Assembly (NCBI GenBank): GCA_024867545.1
Contig: JANFNE010000038.1
Coordinates: 1 to 64,000 of the forward strand
From: Phytopythium helicoides
Lineage: Eukaryota > Oomycota > Peronosporomycetes > Pythiales > Pythiaceae
Reading direction: 5' to 3'
DNA: 64,000 nucleotides
Part shown: positions 1 through 10,524 of the stretch, one piece after another
Layout of the letters: every line of letters begins with the position of its first letter
Numbering within the stretch: the first letter of the stretch is position 1
The notes under the pieces: model-generated
Seen by the model: the letters and a program-made list of their open reading frames with translations, nothing else
Databases searched by the model: none
What the model was told of the DNA's origin: nothing
Translations under genes and position numbers: made by a program

Positions 1-125
1 CCTATCGTCTACTTCATCTTGCGCTTGATGGCTCGACAGCAGCTTTGGTGGTGGTTTGCTGATCGAGCTGGAGGTTGAAAGCTGCTTGCTACGTCTAGTT
101 ATAACAGCATGGCTTGAGGATGGAT

Positions 126-1773
126 TCATCCGAGCATGTCGAGAATGGACTGCGCGCGCAGGTGGAAGTCCTCCTGGTAGTCGTCCAGCAGCGGTCGCAG
201 CGCGTTCGTCACGTCCACGGCCGTCATGCGCTCGCTCGGCTGGTCGACCACGAGCAGCCCGCGGAAAATGTCATAAATAACCGGGTGGAACTCAATGTCG
301 CGGAAGCAAATGAGGCAGCCTTCCTGCCCCAGACAGCTATTGTAGCCCGGCTGCCGCGCGTGGCACAAGAGATTCGCACACCAGTTCGTGTCACACACGA
401 GCGCGAGGTGGCCCTTGGGGTAGCCGAAGCACAGCAACTGGTACAGCTGAGATGACAACAATTCACTGTCAGGGATCAATGATCACACGCTGAACGGGGG
501 AGAGCAAACGTACCAGAACGCCGGCAGACCACATGTCGGCAGGAGCGCCAAGGAACCCCGGTCGAGGCTCAGGATGCTGGTTATGTGCGCGCACCTCGGC
601 CGCGACGTACAGCGGCTTGAACTTGACTAGTCGGTTGCTGGCGCCAGCGCGGCCGTTGTTGGTCATGATCTCCGAGCTTCCAAAGTCGATGATCCGCGGC
701 TGGTCCCGCGCGTCGATGACGATGTTGCACGGATCAATGTCGAGGTGGCACACGTTCTGCGCGTGCATGTACGCGAGGCCCTTCATGACGCCGTCGAAGA
801 TGTGTAGCGCCTCGAGCATCCAGGCTTTTGCGACGAACGCGTTGACGGCCCTCTCGAGCCCCGCGAGCTCTAGCGCTGCCATGGTCTGCACGAGTCGTTC
901 AACCGCGAAGCGCTTGTACTCTGTGAGCCGCCGCTTGGCGTACATGATGAGGCTTCCGTTGGCGGCCAGATCCATGGCGATGTACTCGTTGTGCGCGTCC
1001 GAGAGGCACTCCCACTGCGAGAAGAAGGGGGAGCTGTAGAATCCCGAGAAGCCCGCGGGCTGCAGCTGCGCCATGACGCGCACCTCGTTGAGCACGTCGT
1101 CGTGCTGCAGCTCGATCTGGCGTCGGTCCATGATCTTGACGGCCACGTCGAAGACCGGGGCGTCGGCGTCGTGTATCCGCGAGCGCTGGAAGTACTTTCC
1201 GTAGCGCACGACGCCGCACCTGCAGACGCCGATGTTGGCGGCCTCGCTCTGCGTGGCCTCTGGCGAGGCCAGCGGCTCGTGCTGCGCCGCGTGCAAAAAG
1301 CACATGACGCCGCCCTGGTCGTCGTCCCACGGCAGGAACAGCACGGGCAGCTGCAGCGCGAACGGCGGGTACCTGGGCGGCACGCCGCGGTGCGCGTACG
1401 CCGCGTAGCGCGCCTCTCCTCGCTGCCGGTTGTAGGCGAACACGGCCTGCTGCAGCGCCTCCATGGGCTCCAAGCGCTGGCTCTGGGCGCGCAAGATCGG
1501 GAATGACGCGCCGCGAGAGGCTGCGAGAGACCAGGCGGCGGTCGACGCGCGCTGGAGCCGTGGGGGAAGCAGGCGGCGGGGCGCGGCGGCGCGGGTGGCG
1601 TTTTCCAGAACGGAAGGGGGCGCAACTGCGGGATACGTCGTCGGCCCGGGAAGGAATATCCAATACTGAGTATAGTCGCGATCTTCTGGTGCGCGTTGCT
1701 CAGCGGAAGCATGAAGAATGCACAGGAAGAAGAGGAACGGAGAACCGAGCGTAGTGACTTGGGAGCGTGTCAT
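126..1773 (-). CDS. Protein kinase with N-terminal signal peptide (2 exons)
   Basis: Exons 1773-514 and 446-126, joined across a 67-base intron (447-513, GTACGT donor, CAG acceptor), giving 526 residues. Residues 1-25 are a typical signal peptide ending in a hydrophobic stretch and ASA. About 160 residues of unassigned sequence follow, then a kinase fold: a degenerate glycine loop near 182-190, VAVK with the ATP-anchoring lysine at 213, a probable helix-C glutamate at 230, a catalytic loop HLDIDPCN at 343-350 (arginine of HRD replaced by leucine, aspartate and asparagine kept), and DFG at 363-365. An insert of about 40 residues (285-325) breaks the C-lobe. Exon 2 gives the end of the kinase and a cysteine-containing stretch. 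No membrane segment follows the signal peptide, so the product may be secreted or lumenal. Family assignment beyond kinase-like is uncertain. Confidence 0.8.
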
Positions 1774-2168
1774 TGGCCGTCAGCTGGGTATGGCTACATG
1801 CGGCGGCGAGGGCCGAGAGGATCGACGGGCTGCGCAGGCCAATGGGAGCGGGACAGCAAAGGGCCACATGGCTGGCTGTCCGCTCGGCCGCGTTGAAGTT
1901 GGCGGCGGAATGTTGGTGCTGCTGCGGCAGCGTGAGATGGGTGGGTGGGTGGATGGAGGCGAGTACTGTTGCTGTTGTGCTCGGCGAGCGAAAGTTTGCT
2001 GCGACGCATGCAAAGAGCGAAACGTGTGGCCGAGGGGCGCGTGGGTTGACGGTCTGTGGATCGATCTCGAGCGCTTCCTGGGATGTGCCACCCGTGTCAT
2101 CTCCTGTCACACGCGGAGCTCGCTGGAGGAGCGGGAGGTAGCCATGGGAGCGCTCTCCTTCTCGATTG
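1774..2168. other. Intergenic region
   Basis: About 395 bases between two minus-strand genes. It should hold the promoter of the kinase gene. I see no convincing reading frame or repeat; the open frames here look compositional. Confidence 0.5.
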
Positions 2169-2266
2169 CTACACGAAGCTCTGCGCCGGCGGTGCTGTCG
2201 CTGGTCTCGGGAGTGAGCGGAACGGCTTGAGCTGAGACAGCAGCGCGCGCCACCGACTGGCCCATG

Positions 2267-2298
<32 letters not shown>

Positions 2299-2780
2299 TG
2301 CTGCTGTTGCTGGTGGTCTTCTTTCAGGCTCGGGCGTGGCGTCAAGATCTCCACCCCTAGCACCTTCAACTCGTCTGGGCTCGCACCCTCGGAAGCCTGA
2401 AACTCCGACGACCAGACCGGCATTGAGCCACGCTCAAAGGTATCGCAGCTCACCTGGTTGGCTGGCGAGCCTTCAGGGGTGTGCGGCTCCCACTTCCTCC
2501 GCCGCTTGAAGATCCACGAAGCGAACGCAGCACAGCAGAGCACGGCGGCCACGGCGCCAGCAGCTGGGAGTACACGATTCGACCGCTCCTCCGTCTCTAC
2601 AATCATCTTGTCAAGCTGCTCGGCGCTATGCGTGACGATCTCGGACGCCTCCTCCAGAGCCTCGTGCCGCTCCGACTCGACTTCAACGCCAGGAGACGCG
2701 GCGGTCGCTGGCGCTGGCAGCAGCAGCGACAGCAGCGCCAAATTGAGGAGTGCGCGACCTCGCATGCTGCCAGTCGTCAT
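2169..2780 (-). CDS. Single-pass membrane protein with polyQ cytoplasmic tail
   Basis: One exon, 203 residues. A second in-frame ATG at 2765 (MRGRALLN) fits the signal peptide better than the first. Visible parts in order: signal peptide to about residue 27 ending in ATAAS; a short acidic ectodomain of about 40 residues (E/A/D-rich, helical); a hydrophobic segment near 70-91; a basic stop-transfer run FKRRRKW; and a cytoplasmic tail of about 110 residues with a 15-glutamine run near 155-170. I do not recognise a domain. The layout is that of a type I membrane protein. The gene is complete, with stop at 2169. Confidence 0.65.
2267..2312 (-). repeat. CAG/CAA trinucleotide tract (polyQ)
   Basis: On the coding (minus) strand this is a run of CAG codons interrupted by two CAA codons, encoding the glutamine run of the membrane protein at 2169-2780. 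The interruptions should slow slippage, but the pure CAG block of about nine units is likely to vary between isolates. Confidence 0.85.
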
Positions 2781-3160
2781 GACAGGAAGCGACTACTGCT
2801 CCGTGTTTTGTCCATTGCCCCGCGATGAATAAGAAGAAAGGTACACCACGTCGCGGTGAAAGTGGGGACGTCCAGGCTGGATTTACTCCCATCCAGTTGA
2901 ACTCTACGAGAATGGTTTTGGACCAGGAGACCAAATGTAATTTCAAAGTTTGAGCTTGGGATTCATGTTCGATGTTGTGACCGTCGAAGACAAACATGCA
3001 TTCGTCACTTCGCATATTGCGAAAGAGATGAGAGCAAGAGAACCAGTTACTTAGACCGACCATTCTTAGACTGGGGCTATTCTTATCATCACAATTCACC
3101 ATAAGACTTCAGGTGGTCACTGATGACTCAAAGTGTTTCCTTGTTTTCCTGGCAGTACGG
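2781..3160. other. Intergenic region between divergent genes
   Basis: About 380 bases separating the minus-strand membrane protein from the plus-strand LRR gene. It is more AT-rich than the flanking genes and presumably holds both promoters. No RNA gene or repeat was seen. Confidence 0.5.
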
Positions 3161-5658
3161 ATGCAACCATCGAGAACATCGAGATCAGTCGTCGCCTCAA
3201 ATCACCCGCAACCTCCGTTATCGAAAAATGACTGCAACCTCTCCGTTGTCGCTCTCGTTGCGGCTTTGTGTCTCGCTTGGACTGCTTGTCTCATGCTACT
3301 CACAATCGCTCCGAACGAAACTACCAACTATCTCATGGACACGAAGGAATTCGATGAGGGCTCGTTCTGGCGATTTATCAACCCACAAGCATCAGCACTA
3401 CGTCTAGGACTTTGTGGACTGAGCTGCGTCGCCTTCGCGTATCTATACATCATTGTCCGAGTTACAATTCTTCGCCATCGAGAATTTTATGGCTGGTCCA
3501 AGTTGCTCTCTTTCCAGCAGCCAAAGAAAAATACAACAGCAATTATCATTGTTGATGGAAGACCAAGGACAAGTAAAAGAGTACGCCATTCGCAAATCTC
3601 TCCAACAAGCTATATAATTCGCGGTGCCATGACTCACTCATTTGATATAGCAAAAGCAAATCGACCAATGCTGGTACGTGCAATATGAGCGAACTGCACG
3701 TCTAATAGATAGAGGCTGACGCCCAATTTGAAAGCATGTGATACTCAAGTTTGTCGATATCGGGATCCAGCTCTATCTGCTCATCGACGCAATGGAGAAA
3801 GGATTGCCCGTCATGATTGTCACAATATTCACTTTCGTCATTGTAGTCAACGCATTGACAACAGCCGTGATCGTTGCAGGTTTCTCACGACGCACGGGGT
3901 TACCTGAACTACTACTTGACACAATGTATGTGAACAATTGATTTCGTTCAAGAATGTTTCGTGACTTACCGTTGATCCGTAGATTCGACATCACGGTCGC
4001 TGTCGGCCTGCCGGTGCTTGTCCTCCTCTACTGCCTGACAACCTTTCACGTTGACCGCAAACTACTCGCGATCAATCTTGAGATATTTCCGCGCGGATGG
4101 TTCGAGCGCGGAGCGAGCATCAACGTTGATCCAGTTCAGCCAGAGATTATTCGCACCTCCCTCAACTCACTACGCATTTTCTCCTTTGCGAGTAGTTTTG
4201 CACGCGTTGGATCAAATTGCGCAGTTTGCCGACGTTTATATCAAATTGCAGCTCGTATCAAGGACCCAGTGAAGCGTAGTCGACCTATTTATCCCAAACA
4301 CCAACCAAGCGCTATTCTGCTAGTAGTTATTGCGCTGATCACTTTCTTCTTTGTCAAGGAAAGCATTCGGACATCAACTGTGGCGTGCCACCCACATCCA
4401 GAGTGCATACAGCACGCTAGACGGTGGATCCTCCTGAGAGGAAACAACAGCTTCATGCAGTGTCCGTGCTTGACGCTAATCGACGCACACCCAGGGGTCA
4501 AGACATTCGACGAGTGGATGAATCCTCCAAATGTTATGAAGAAAGTTGCTCAACTTGCTACGTCTGGTGATTTGCAGATGGTCAGTTTGGTGAATCGACG
4601 GCTACCAACCTTACCGGATGAGCTACGAAGATGTGAAAATCTCCGCCACTTGTACGTGAATTCGGATTTGTTGAGTTGTGAGTTTGACGTGTGAACTCCT
4701 CGGAATGTTGATTGTGTAGCCAGCCTCACTTTTCTCCTCTGACATTTTATTCGTGCCTCAGATCACTTGTTTACACAGACATTAAGGAATTGCCAGCTTG
4801 GACGAAAGAGTTTACCAGACTTGAGTACTTGTAAGAGCATCTCATTTGGTGTGAAATTGGTAATGTCGCGTTCTAATCTGACCAATTTATTCCCCACGCT
4901 GCAAAACCCAACAAAGCCACATTGAGGGGAAGTATAACCTGGACAACATGGTGGAGATGCCACATGATCTTTTTGAAGATATGGTATCACTTACGTTCCT
5001 TCACATTGCTGTCGTCCATGTATCAAGCCTCCCGCCGATTAGAAATCTCAAGAACCTCAAATATCTATTCCTTGCTCAGCTTCTGTATCTCCAGGAGCTG
5101 CCAAGTTTCGAGGGTCTCCATAGTCTTGAAGCTGTTACACTCGCAGTCCTCCCACTAGTGGATAGTATACCGGACACCGCCCCTCTCATCAGTTTGAAGT
5201 CATTTGTAACTTTGGATCGAGGATCGTTCTGTTGCAATGGATTCCTTGGTGAATGTAATTTGAATCATACATTATGCGAGCAACAACTCCTGTTTGGGTC
5301 CCCACCCGCAGTGTGCTTACCGCCAGACCGAACGACCAAAATTCCATCGGCTGCTACTCGTGAAACTTTTATTAAGTTTCGAATGATGGCATGTGCTGAC
5401 CAGGCGAATAAACCTGGCGATCTTGAATCTGGACCAACGCGAGAGACCTCTGACCAGTGCGGTGGAATCATGTACCGACAGTGCGATCCTCCGGTTGGTG
5501 GCAAGGGAATGTGCTACAGCACTCGTATGATGGGGATATCGTGTGGACGGAATGCCTTGGCACAGGAAATGCGACGTCGTCAGATAGCCGAAGGTGTTGG
5601 CGATCGCTGTAACCCTCTATACGAAGCCTGGTTGGGTTGTACGGAGAAAAGTCTGTAG
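3161..5658 (+). CDS. Multi-pass transmembrane leucine-rich-repeat protein (5 exons)
   Basis: Exons 3161-3673, 3735-3925, 3983-4651, 4762-4830 and 4917-5658 keep one frame through four introns (57-110 bases) and give 727 residues. I chose the ATG at 3161; an in-frame ATG at 3113 is also open. The N-terminal half has about six hydrophobic segments (near residues 27-49, 80-100, two in exon 2, two in exon 3). The second half has degenerate leucine-rich repeats (for example SLVNRRLPTLPDELRRC, then IKELPAWTKEFTRLEYF), two of which are split by introns at the same place in the repeat (phase 2, at the conserved Leu/Phe), as is common in LRR genes built by exon duplication. The C-terminal 130 residues are cysteine-rich. 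This fits a large oomycete family of membrane LRR proteins of unknown role. No kinase domain is attached. Confidence 0.8.
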
Positions 5659-6076
5659 TCTCCAACATATTTTTTTTCCCACGTGATTGGCATTACGTAA
5701 TAGCGTGACGCAATGCATTTTTACGAGCTAGCGGATACTCCACATGCCTTTCTGCGATGGCAAAGAGCATTGGCAAAGGCGAACTCCAGTAGCTCGATTC
5801 GTCCGAGCTCTACATGGTCCATGGTGTCCGGGTTTTGACCTGGCAACATTCCTGAAGAAACCTTCGTTGACTTTTCCAAGCCTCGTGCCCCGACGGGCCT
5901 CAGTCGCGCCTACAAGCACACAAAGACGGTTGCATCTCGCCCTCAACCCCTCCCTGCTGCTGATGTGCAAGCCCAGTCTCGTTGAAGTTGTCGCTCCCGC
6001 GGCGTAACCTCCCTCGTACCCCTCTCACCTTGCATTTGTACCCCGGTTTCCCCACTGCAGAACATCCGCGTGGCCG
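5659..6076. other. Intergenic region / Pellino promoter
   Basis: About 420 bases between two plus-strand genes. It holds the LRR gene's 3' end and the promoter of the Pellino-like gene, with an initiator-like motif at 6025. No convincing gene was seen. Confidence 0.5.
6025..6041 (+). promoter_or_regulatory. Initiator plus flanking element (INR-FPR-like)
   Basis: TCACCTT followed by CATTTGTAC, 36-52 bases before the ATG at 6077. It fits the oomycete initiator (TCAYTYY) with a T-rich flanking element a few bases downstream. Position supports a transcription start just upstream of the Pellino-like gene. Confidence 0.4.
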
Positions 6077-7909
6077 ATGGAGTACGGGCGGCTCGTCGTG
6101 CTGGGCTACAGCAGCTACCGCGTGGCCATGACGCCGCGGCGGCCGCGCGCCCCCGACGACTCTCCCCCGCCCTCGTTCGGGCTCGCGGACCCCGAGAGCG
6201 CGGCGGCCGAGGCGGCGGGCGAGCCGGCGGTGCCGCGGCCTTCGCCCGGCCGCGCGGCCGCGGGCGGCGCCGAGGAGCGCGAGAACGGCCGCCACCGGCA
6301 CCGCAAGGCGCTGGGGCAGCTCTGGGAGCCGCTGGGCGCGCAGAACGCACACTTCGTCATGCAGCGGCGCGCGCGCGGCAACGGCGTGGCGCTGCGGCGC
6401 TTCCACCACTTCGGCGTGTCGGCGGCGACTGCGTGGGACCCCGCGGCGGCAGCTGCGCCCGCCAAGGGCAGGAAGGACGCGTCCAGCGAGCTCAAGGCCG
6501 TGACCAAGCGCATGATGCGCGTCGTCGAGTCGGAGCGCGCGGCGGAGCGGCGTCGAGCCGCGGACGGAGGAGAACAGGCGCAGGAACCCGGCGGACCGTT
6601 CCTCATGTGCGTCCCCATGAACGACAAGGACCCCTGCGCGAGCGTCACCGAGTTCCACGCGGACGCGGAGACCGACATGTTCCAGATCGGACGCATGCCC
6701 TGCAGACAGAACGACTTTGTCATTCCTGGACCCCGCGTTGGCGCGTCCGGGACGATCTCGCGCTACGCGGCGCGACTGTTGTGCTCCAGAGAGCCGCCGT
6801 ACGAGTGCAGGTTGTTTGCGGGAGGCTTTGACGCGTCCAACCGCATGAGCACGGCCGGACATGCGCTCAAGTACTGTGTCACGTGCGGCAAGTGGATGAA
6901 GCGGGTTGGCTTGGACCACAGCTGCGTAACCGCGCGTCTGGAGTTGCTTTCGAGCAACGGCTCTGCTGAAGGCAACCAGGCACAAACGACGTATAGCTCG
7001 GTCGTGATGAGCGTGGACAATGGAGAAGCTGATGGAGAAGACAAGGCATCTTTGATACTCGACCACTACGAGATGCACGTCGACGACTCACATGAATTGC
7101 CACTCGACGGATTAACAAAGAACGGCGTGCGCGTCTGGCTGCCCGAGCACAAGCAATGGTTCGAGGTGTCAGTGAATGGCAATTTGTATGCCATCGAGGG
7201 ACGGTCAGCAACTCCCAGCAACAACGGAACATCCAGTCGCGTTCGCAATAGTGCTTTCAACCGACCGACCACTGGCGCGGATGGTCGCGCCCCGGTGCTC
7301 ACCGATGGTGCAATCATTGACCTTGGTGGCGTGCAGCTCCAGTTTCAGACCCCCCACGGCCCGCGAATGCTTTCATCTGGTGATGGTACCAAGGATGGAG
7401 AGACTTCCGACGACATCCTGATTGACGCAATGGCTCCGATGGTGCTTGGTCGCGGCAGCGTTGTCGTTGCGTCTGTAGCCAAGCAACTAGATATCCTGAA
7501 CGTCCAGTGCCCCGTTCAGCTGCACCCACTACGCTTTACTCGTCCCGACCCAGGCGAACCGGAGGTGCCCAAAGCACAGATCCCGCATGTGTTTCCTGGT
7601 TGCGGTCACGTCTTTGGGTATGACAAACGAATTGCGAGTGCCAAAACCTGTCCGCTGTGCCGCGCGCCTGGTAACCTTGTACAGCTGCTTCTGAAGGAGA
7701 ACTCTCAGCTTCAGTCGGTCGCGGAGCGTCACTCCATTCCCGAGTGTGTGCTGAACCCGTGCGGGCATGCAATCAGTTCGAAGCTCGCAGCACATTACTC
7801 GGCGCTGCTGATGCCCAACGGCCGCGCGATTTGTCCATTCTGCGCTGTTCACCTAGATCTGAACACGCCGTACTCGCGCCTGTACCTTTACAGTGAGGAC
7901 GACTACTGA
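6077..7909 (+). CDS. Pellino-type E3 ubiquitin ligase
   Basis: One exon, 610 residues. It opens with MEYGRLVVLGYSSYRV, the first strand of the Pellino FHA-like domain (animal Pellinos start with a closely similar YGELIVLGYNG). A proline/alanine-rich insert of high GC follows (residues about 20-110), then the FHA core with TDMFQIGR near 196 and TISRYAARLLCSREPPYECR near 225-245, and a long wing region. The C-terminus (471-610) has the Pellino RING-like zinc module: CPV at 478, CGH at 509-511, CPLC at 525-528, NPCGH near 560-564 and CPFC at 586-589, in the right order and spacing. In animals Pellinos bind phosphothreonine on IRAK kinases by the FHA domain and attach ubiquitin by the RING. The oomycete partner is unknown. 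The domain order makes the assignment firm; function by analogy only. Confidence 0.85.
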   Translation: MEYGRLVVLGYSSYRVAMTPRRPRAPDDSPPPSFGLADPESAAAEAAGEPAVPRPSPGRAAAGGAEERENGRHRHRKALGQLWEPLGAQNAHFVMQRRARGNGVALRRFHHFGVSAATAWDPAAAAAPAKGRKDASSELKAVTKRMMRVVESERAAERRRAADGGEQAQEPGGPFLMCVPMNDKDPCASVTEFHADAETDMFQIGRMPCRQNDFVIPGPRVGASGTISRYAARLLCSREPPYECRLFAGGFDASNRMSTAGHALKYCVTCGKWMKRVGLDHSCVTARLELLSSNGSAEGNQAQTTYSSVVMSVDNGEADGEDKASLILDHYEMHVDDSHELPLDGLTKNGVRVWLPEHKQWFEVSVNGNLYAIEGRSATPSNNGTSSRVRNSAFNRPTTGADGRAPVLTDGAIIDLGGVQLQFQTPHGPRMLSSGDGTKDGETSDDILIDAMAPMVLGRGSVVVASVAKQLDILNVQCPVQLHPLRFTRPDPGEPEVPKAQIPHVFPGCGHVFGYDKRIASAKTCPLCRAPGNLVQLLLKENSQLQSVAERHSIPECVLNPCGHAISSKLAAHYSALLMPNGRAICPFCAVHLDLNTPYSRLYLYSEDDY

Positions 7910-8025
7910 CCAGGAGTGTGAAGTAGAAAATGAAGAATCGACACGAATCTCCAGCTACAATCGCCAGCGTGTAAACAAGTAAGTACAATCCCGTTCTCGA
8001 GTGAAGTCGTGGAGTTTTGGCTGCG

Positions 8026-9828
8026 CTACTTTGTGGTACTGCTAGCGCCGTTGAGATGGTTGGCGCGCCGCACGTCCCTAGACGCCGTAGTTCCCGTTGC
8101 GTGGTTGAGTCGACGTAGTCCCTTGAGCGTCCGTACCTTGAGTTCGTCGCGCGTCAGCGGGTGCATGGTGTCGTCATTGTCTCCACCGCTGTCCTCGTCC
8201 TCGGACGAGTAGTCCTCGAGGTTCGGCGGGTTGATCTGCAGCGGATCTTGTCCCATGGGTGTGACTGGTCCAATACCCAGCACTGACTGCATGACGACGG
8301 CGCTGCTCTCTGTGATAGCGTTCGGGTCCCGAAGGCCAGTGACGTTAGACGCAAACTGCGCCTCCTGGTCGTACGCTTCGCTCGTGTGCTTGCTCCGTGC
8401 AAGCTTTTGTTGCTGCTGTTGCTGCAGCTGGAGTGCTGCGTACTGGTGAAGTATTTCGTTGGCGCGCTCTTCAATGACCCCAAGATATGCCATCATGTTG
8501 GCCTCAGTGACCACTGCATCGCCCAACATTTCGACCATTTGCTGTGCGTCGCAGCCGCTGCGTGAAAACAGCGACTGAATGGCTCCCTTGACAGCACCAA
8601 CTATTTGCTGCGCCTCCTGGCATTTGGCTTCGCACCGATCGGCTGCTTGCTCGGTTGCCTGCAGCTTACTTTCGAGCTCCCGCAGCAGCTGTCGGTGTTG
8701 TCCACCACCGTCAGCGTCTCCGTTGCCTCCTTCGTCGCTGTACTTCTTTTCTTCATCTCGAAGAGCGGCGATCCACTCCTCGAGCTTTTCCAGCTCGTTG
8801 GTCTGTTCGTTGACGTAGTTGAAGAGTGAGAAATTCTGGTCCTCCTTCTTGATGAAGGCCGCCACGAGCTCCTCGAGGTCGTCGATGCGCGTGGCAGCCT
8901 TGATCTTCTGGAAAGCCTCCTCGAAATTCTGCACACGCTCGATGGACACCTGAACATGCACTTTCTCTTTAGCGACGCCCCATGTTCCCTTTTGAATCTT
9001 CTTCTTCATCTCAAGCTCTTCTTCAAACGTCAGATCGCCCATGCGCGCTCCAGCTAGTGGTGACGCTCCGCGCTTTCCGAATGTGTCGTCGCCACGAGCT
9101 CGCGCCTCGTCCATTTTGTCCATAAGCTCACCAAGAGCTCGTCGGTGAGCCTCGGCCTCGAGTCGGCTCTGCTCCTGCAGCGCTCGGAGCTCGAGCTGCG
9201 CTGCATCGCGCTGCTCGTACGACAGGTTGCTGAGTTCAATAGTGGCGGCCATTTGCTTCTTCTTGTCGTTGTGCTCTCGCTCGAGCTTGCGGTAGATGGC
9301 GTCGAAGGACACGCGCTCGCGGCGCAGGTTGTCGATCTCTTCCCGCAGCACCTTGTTTTGGGCGAGCGCCTCGTTGAACTTGACGAGCGACTTGTCGAGG
9401 CGGTTCTCGAGGATGCGGATCTGCTTGCTGACCATCTGCTGGTTCTCCCGTGCAGCGTTGACGCCACCCATGTGCTTCTTCTGGTGCAGCACCTTGTGCC
9501 GCATGACCTGGATCTGGTGCGTGAGCGTCTCGAGGCGCTTGGCCTCCGCGCTGTTCTTCTTGGCGAAGCCCTCAAGCTGATCACTGACGCGCGCGAGCTG
9601 CTCCTGCTGCGCCTGCGCGGAGCTCTCGGTCAGGTGTCGCGTGGCCAGCAGCAGCTCGTGCTTCATGTCGTCGTTGTCCTTCTTGAGCTTGTCGATCACT
9701 GCCTGCTGCCTCCGCATCACCTGGTGGCTCTCGTCCGCGTACACTCGGCGGTTCATCTCCATATTACGGTACTCGCGCTGCAATTGCGCGAGGTCCGCGC
9801 CCCCATTCGCCTCCGCCATGGGCGGCAT
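8026..9828 (-). CDS. Outer dynein arm docking complex coiled-coil protein (CCDC63/CCDC114-like)
   Basis: One exon, about 600 residues from MPPMAEANGG (ATG at 9828; ATG at 9819 is the alternative). The reading frame stays open upstream, but that part has promoter sequence and no similarity. The N-terminal 330 residues are coiled coil (NMEMNRRVYADESHQVMRR, then LETLTHQIQVMRHKVLHQK), matching the DC2/ODA1 family that anchors outer dynein arms to axonemal doublets. The middle segment with VQNFEEAFQKIKAATRIDD and the FSLFNYVNEQTNELEKLEE motif is the family's most conserved part. The acidic C-terminal tail is family-variable. A flagellar gene fits an organism with swimming zoospores. It is divergent from a small mitochondrial gene at 10034. 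Confidence 0.8.
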   Translation of the reverse strand: MPPMAEANGGADLAQLQREYRNMEMNRRVYADESHQVMRRQQAVIDKLKKDNDDMKHELLLATRHLTESSAQAQQEQLARVSDQLEGFAKKNSAEAKRLETLTHQIQVMRHKVLHQKKHMGGVNAARENQQMVSKQIRILENRLDKSLVKFNEALAQNKVLREEIDNLRRERVSFDAIYRKLEREHNDKKKQMAATIELSNLSYEQRDAAQLELRALQEQSRLEAEAHRRALGELMDKMDEARARGDDTFGKRGASPLAGARMGDLTFEEELEMKKKIQKGTWGVAKEKVHVQVSIERVQNFEEAFQKIKAATRIDDLEELVAAFIKKEDQNFSLFNYVNEQTNELEKLEEWIAALRDEEKKYSDEGGNGDADGGGQHRQLLRELESKLQATEQAADRCEAKCQEAQQIVGAVKGAIQSLFSRSGCDAQQMVEMLGDAVVTEANMMAYLGVIEERANEILHQYAALQLQQQQQQKLARSKHTSEAYDQEAQFASNVTGLRDPNAITESSAVVMQSVLGIGPVTPMGQDPLQINPPNLEDYSSEDEDSGGDNDDTMHPLTRDELKVRTLKGLRRLNHATGTTASRDVRRANHLNGASSTTK

Positions 9829-10033
9829 GGACCCTCCGCTCACCGACGCGCGCATGGGGCAAGGACCGAAAATGGCTCGAAACCACTTCAACCTCCCACC
9901 GCCCACCACGTCAGAAACCGGTAGTAAATATCGGTAACAACCGGTATACCGGTACCATACCGCAACCTGCGGCTCCCCCTGGCCCGTGCGCATTTGCCAT
10001 CGACTCCATCGTGAAGCGCAGCAACCGACCGAC
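9829..10033. promoter_or_regulatory. Bidirectional promoter with three ACCGGT palindromes
   Basis: The 205 bases between the divergent dynein-docking and mitochondrial genes hold three copies of the palindrome ACCGGT at 9917-9922, 9940-9945 and 9948-9953, the last two almost touching. That density is unlikely by chance and suggests a binding site for a dimeric factor. Which gene it controls is not visible. Confidence 0.4.
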
Positions 10034-10357
10034 ATGATGCGCGCGCAGCTGCTCCGCTCGACGGCGACGGCCGCGCGCTCGTTCGCCACGGAGGCCAAGG
10101 AGGCGGCTGCACCTGCTGCGGCGGCCGCCGTGAAGCCCGCGGCCGCCAAGAAGGGCGGCAGCTCCTTCTTCCAGCGGCTGACGTCGTTCGCGGTGGGCGT
10201 GGCCGTCGGCGCCGGCTACGGGCTCTACCAGATCTCCGAGGACGTGGACAAGTCCACGCAGGACATCCAGAAGACCATCGGCGCGCTCAAGCAGGACGTC
10301 GTCGCGCAGAACGCCGCGCTCTCCAAGCGGATCGAGGCGCTCGAGAAGCGCCAGTAG
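10034..10357 (+). CDS. Small mitochondrial membrane protein, unrecognised
   Basis: One exon, 107 residues, starting at MMRAQLLRSTATAARSFA. I prefer this ATG to one 16 codons upstream because it begins a clear mitochondrial presequence: arginines, alanines and serines, no acids for the first 20 residues, and a likely cleavage after ARS. An alanine/proline/lysine linker follows, then a hydrophobic glycine-zipper segment (FAVGVAVGAGYGLYQI, near residues 53-68), then an amphipathic coiled coil to the end. This suits a single-pass inner-membrane protein facing the intermembrane space or matrix, but I cannot name a family. Confidence 0.65.
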   Translation: MMRAQLLRSTATAARSFATEAKEAAAPAAAAAVKPAAAKKGGSSFFQRLTSFAVGVAVGAGYGLYQISEDVDKSTQDIQKTIGALKQDVVAQNAALSKRIEALEKRQ

Positions 10358-10524
10358 ATGCAGCGCGGCGGTGACGACTGTGGAAGGCTGTTTTAAGGGT
10401 AAATACGACGACCGCTTGCCATCTCTTCTCTCTTTCTCTCTCTCTCACGCACCAGCAGCTTGCCGATATTCGTCTATTGTTGCACACGTCAAGGCTCGCT
10501 TGCTTCTACTACACACAGGTTCGC

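Noticed and set aside
5900..7078. 392-codon minus-strand open frame
   Set aside because: It is antisense to the Pellino gene, made of low-complexity R/A/V-rich sequence with no domain.
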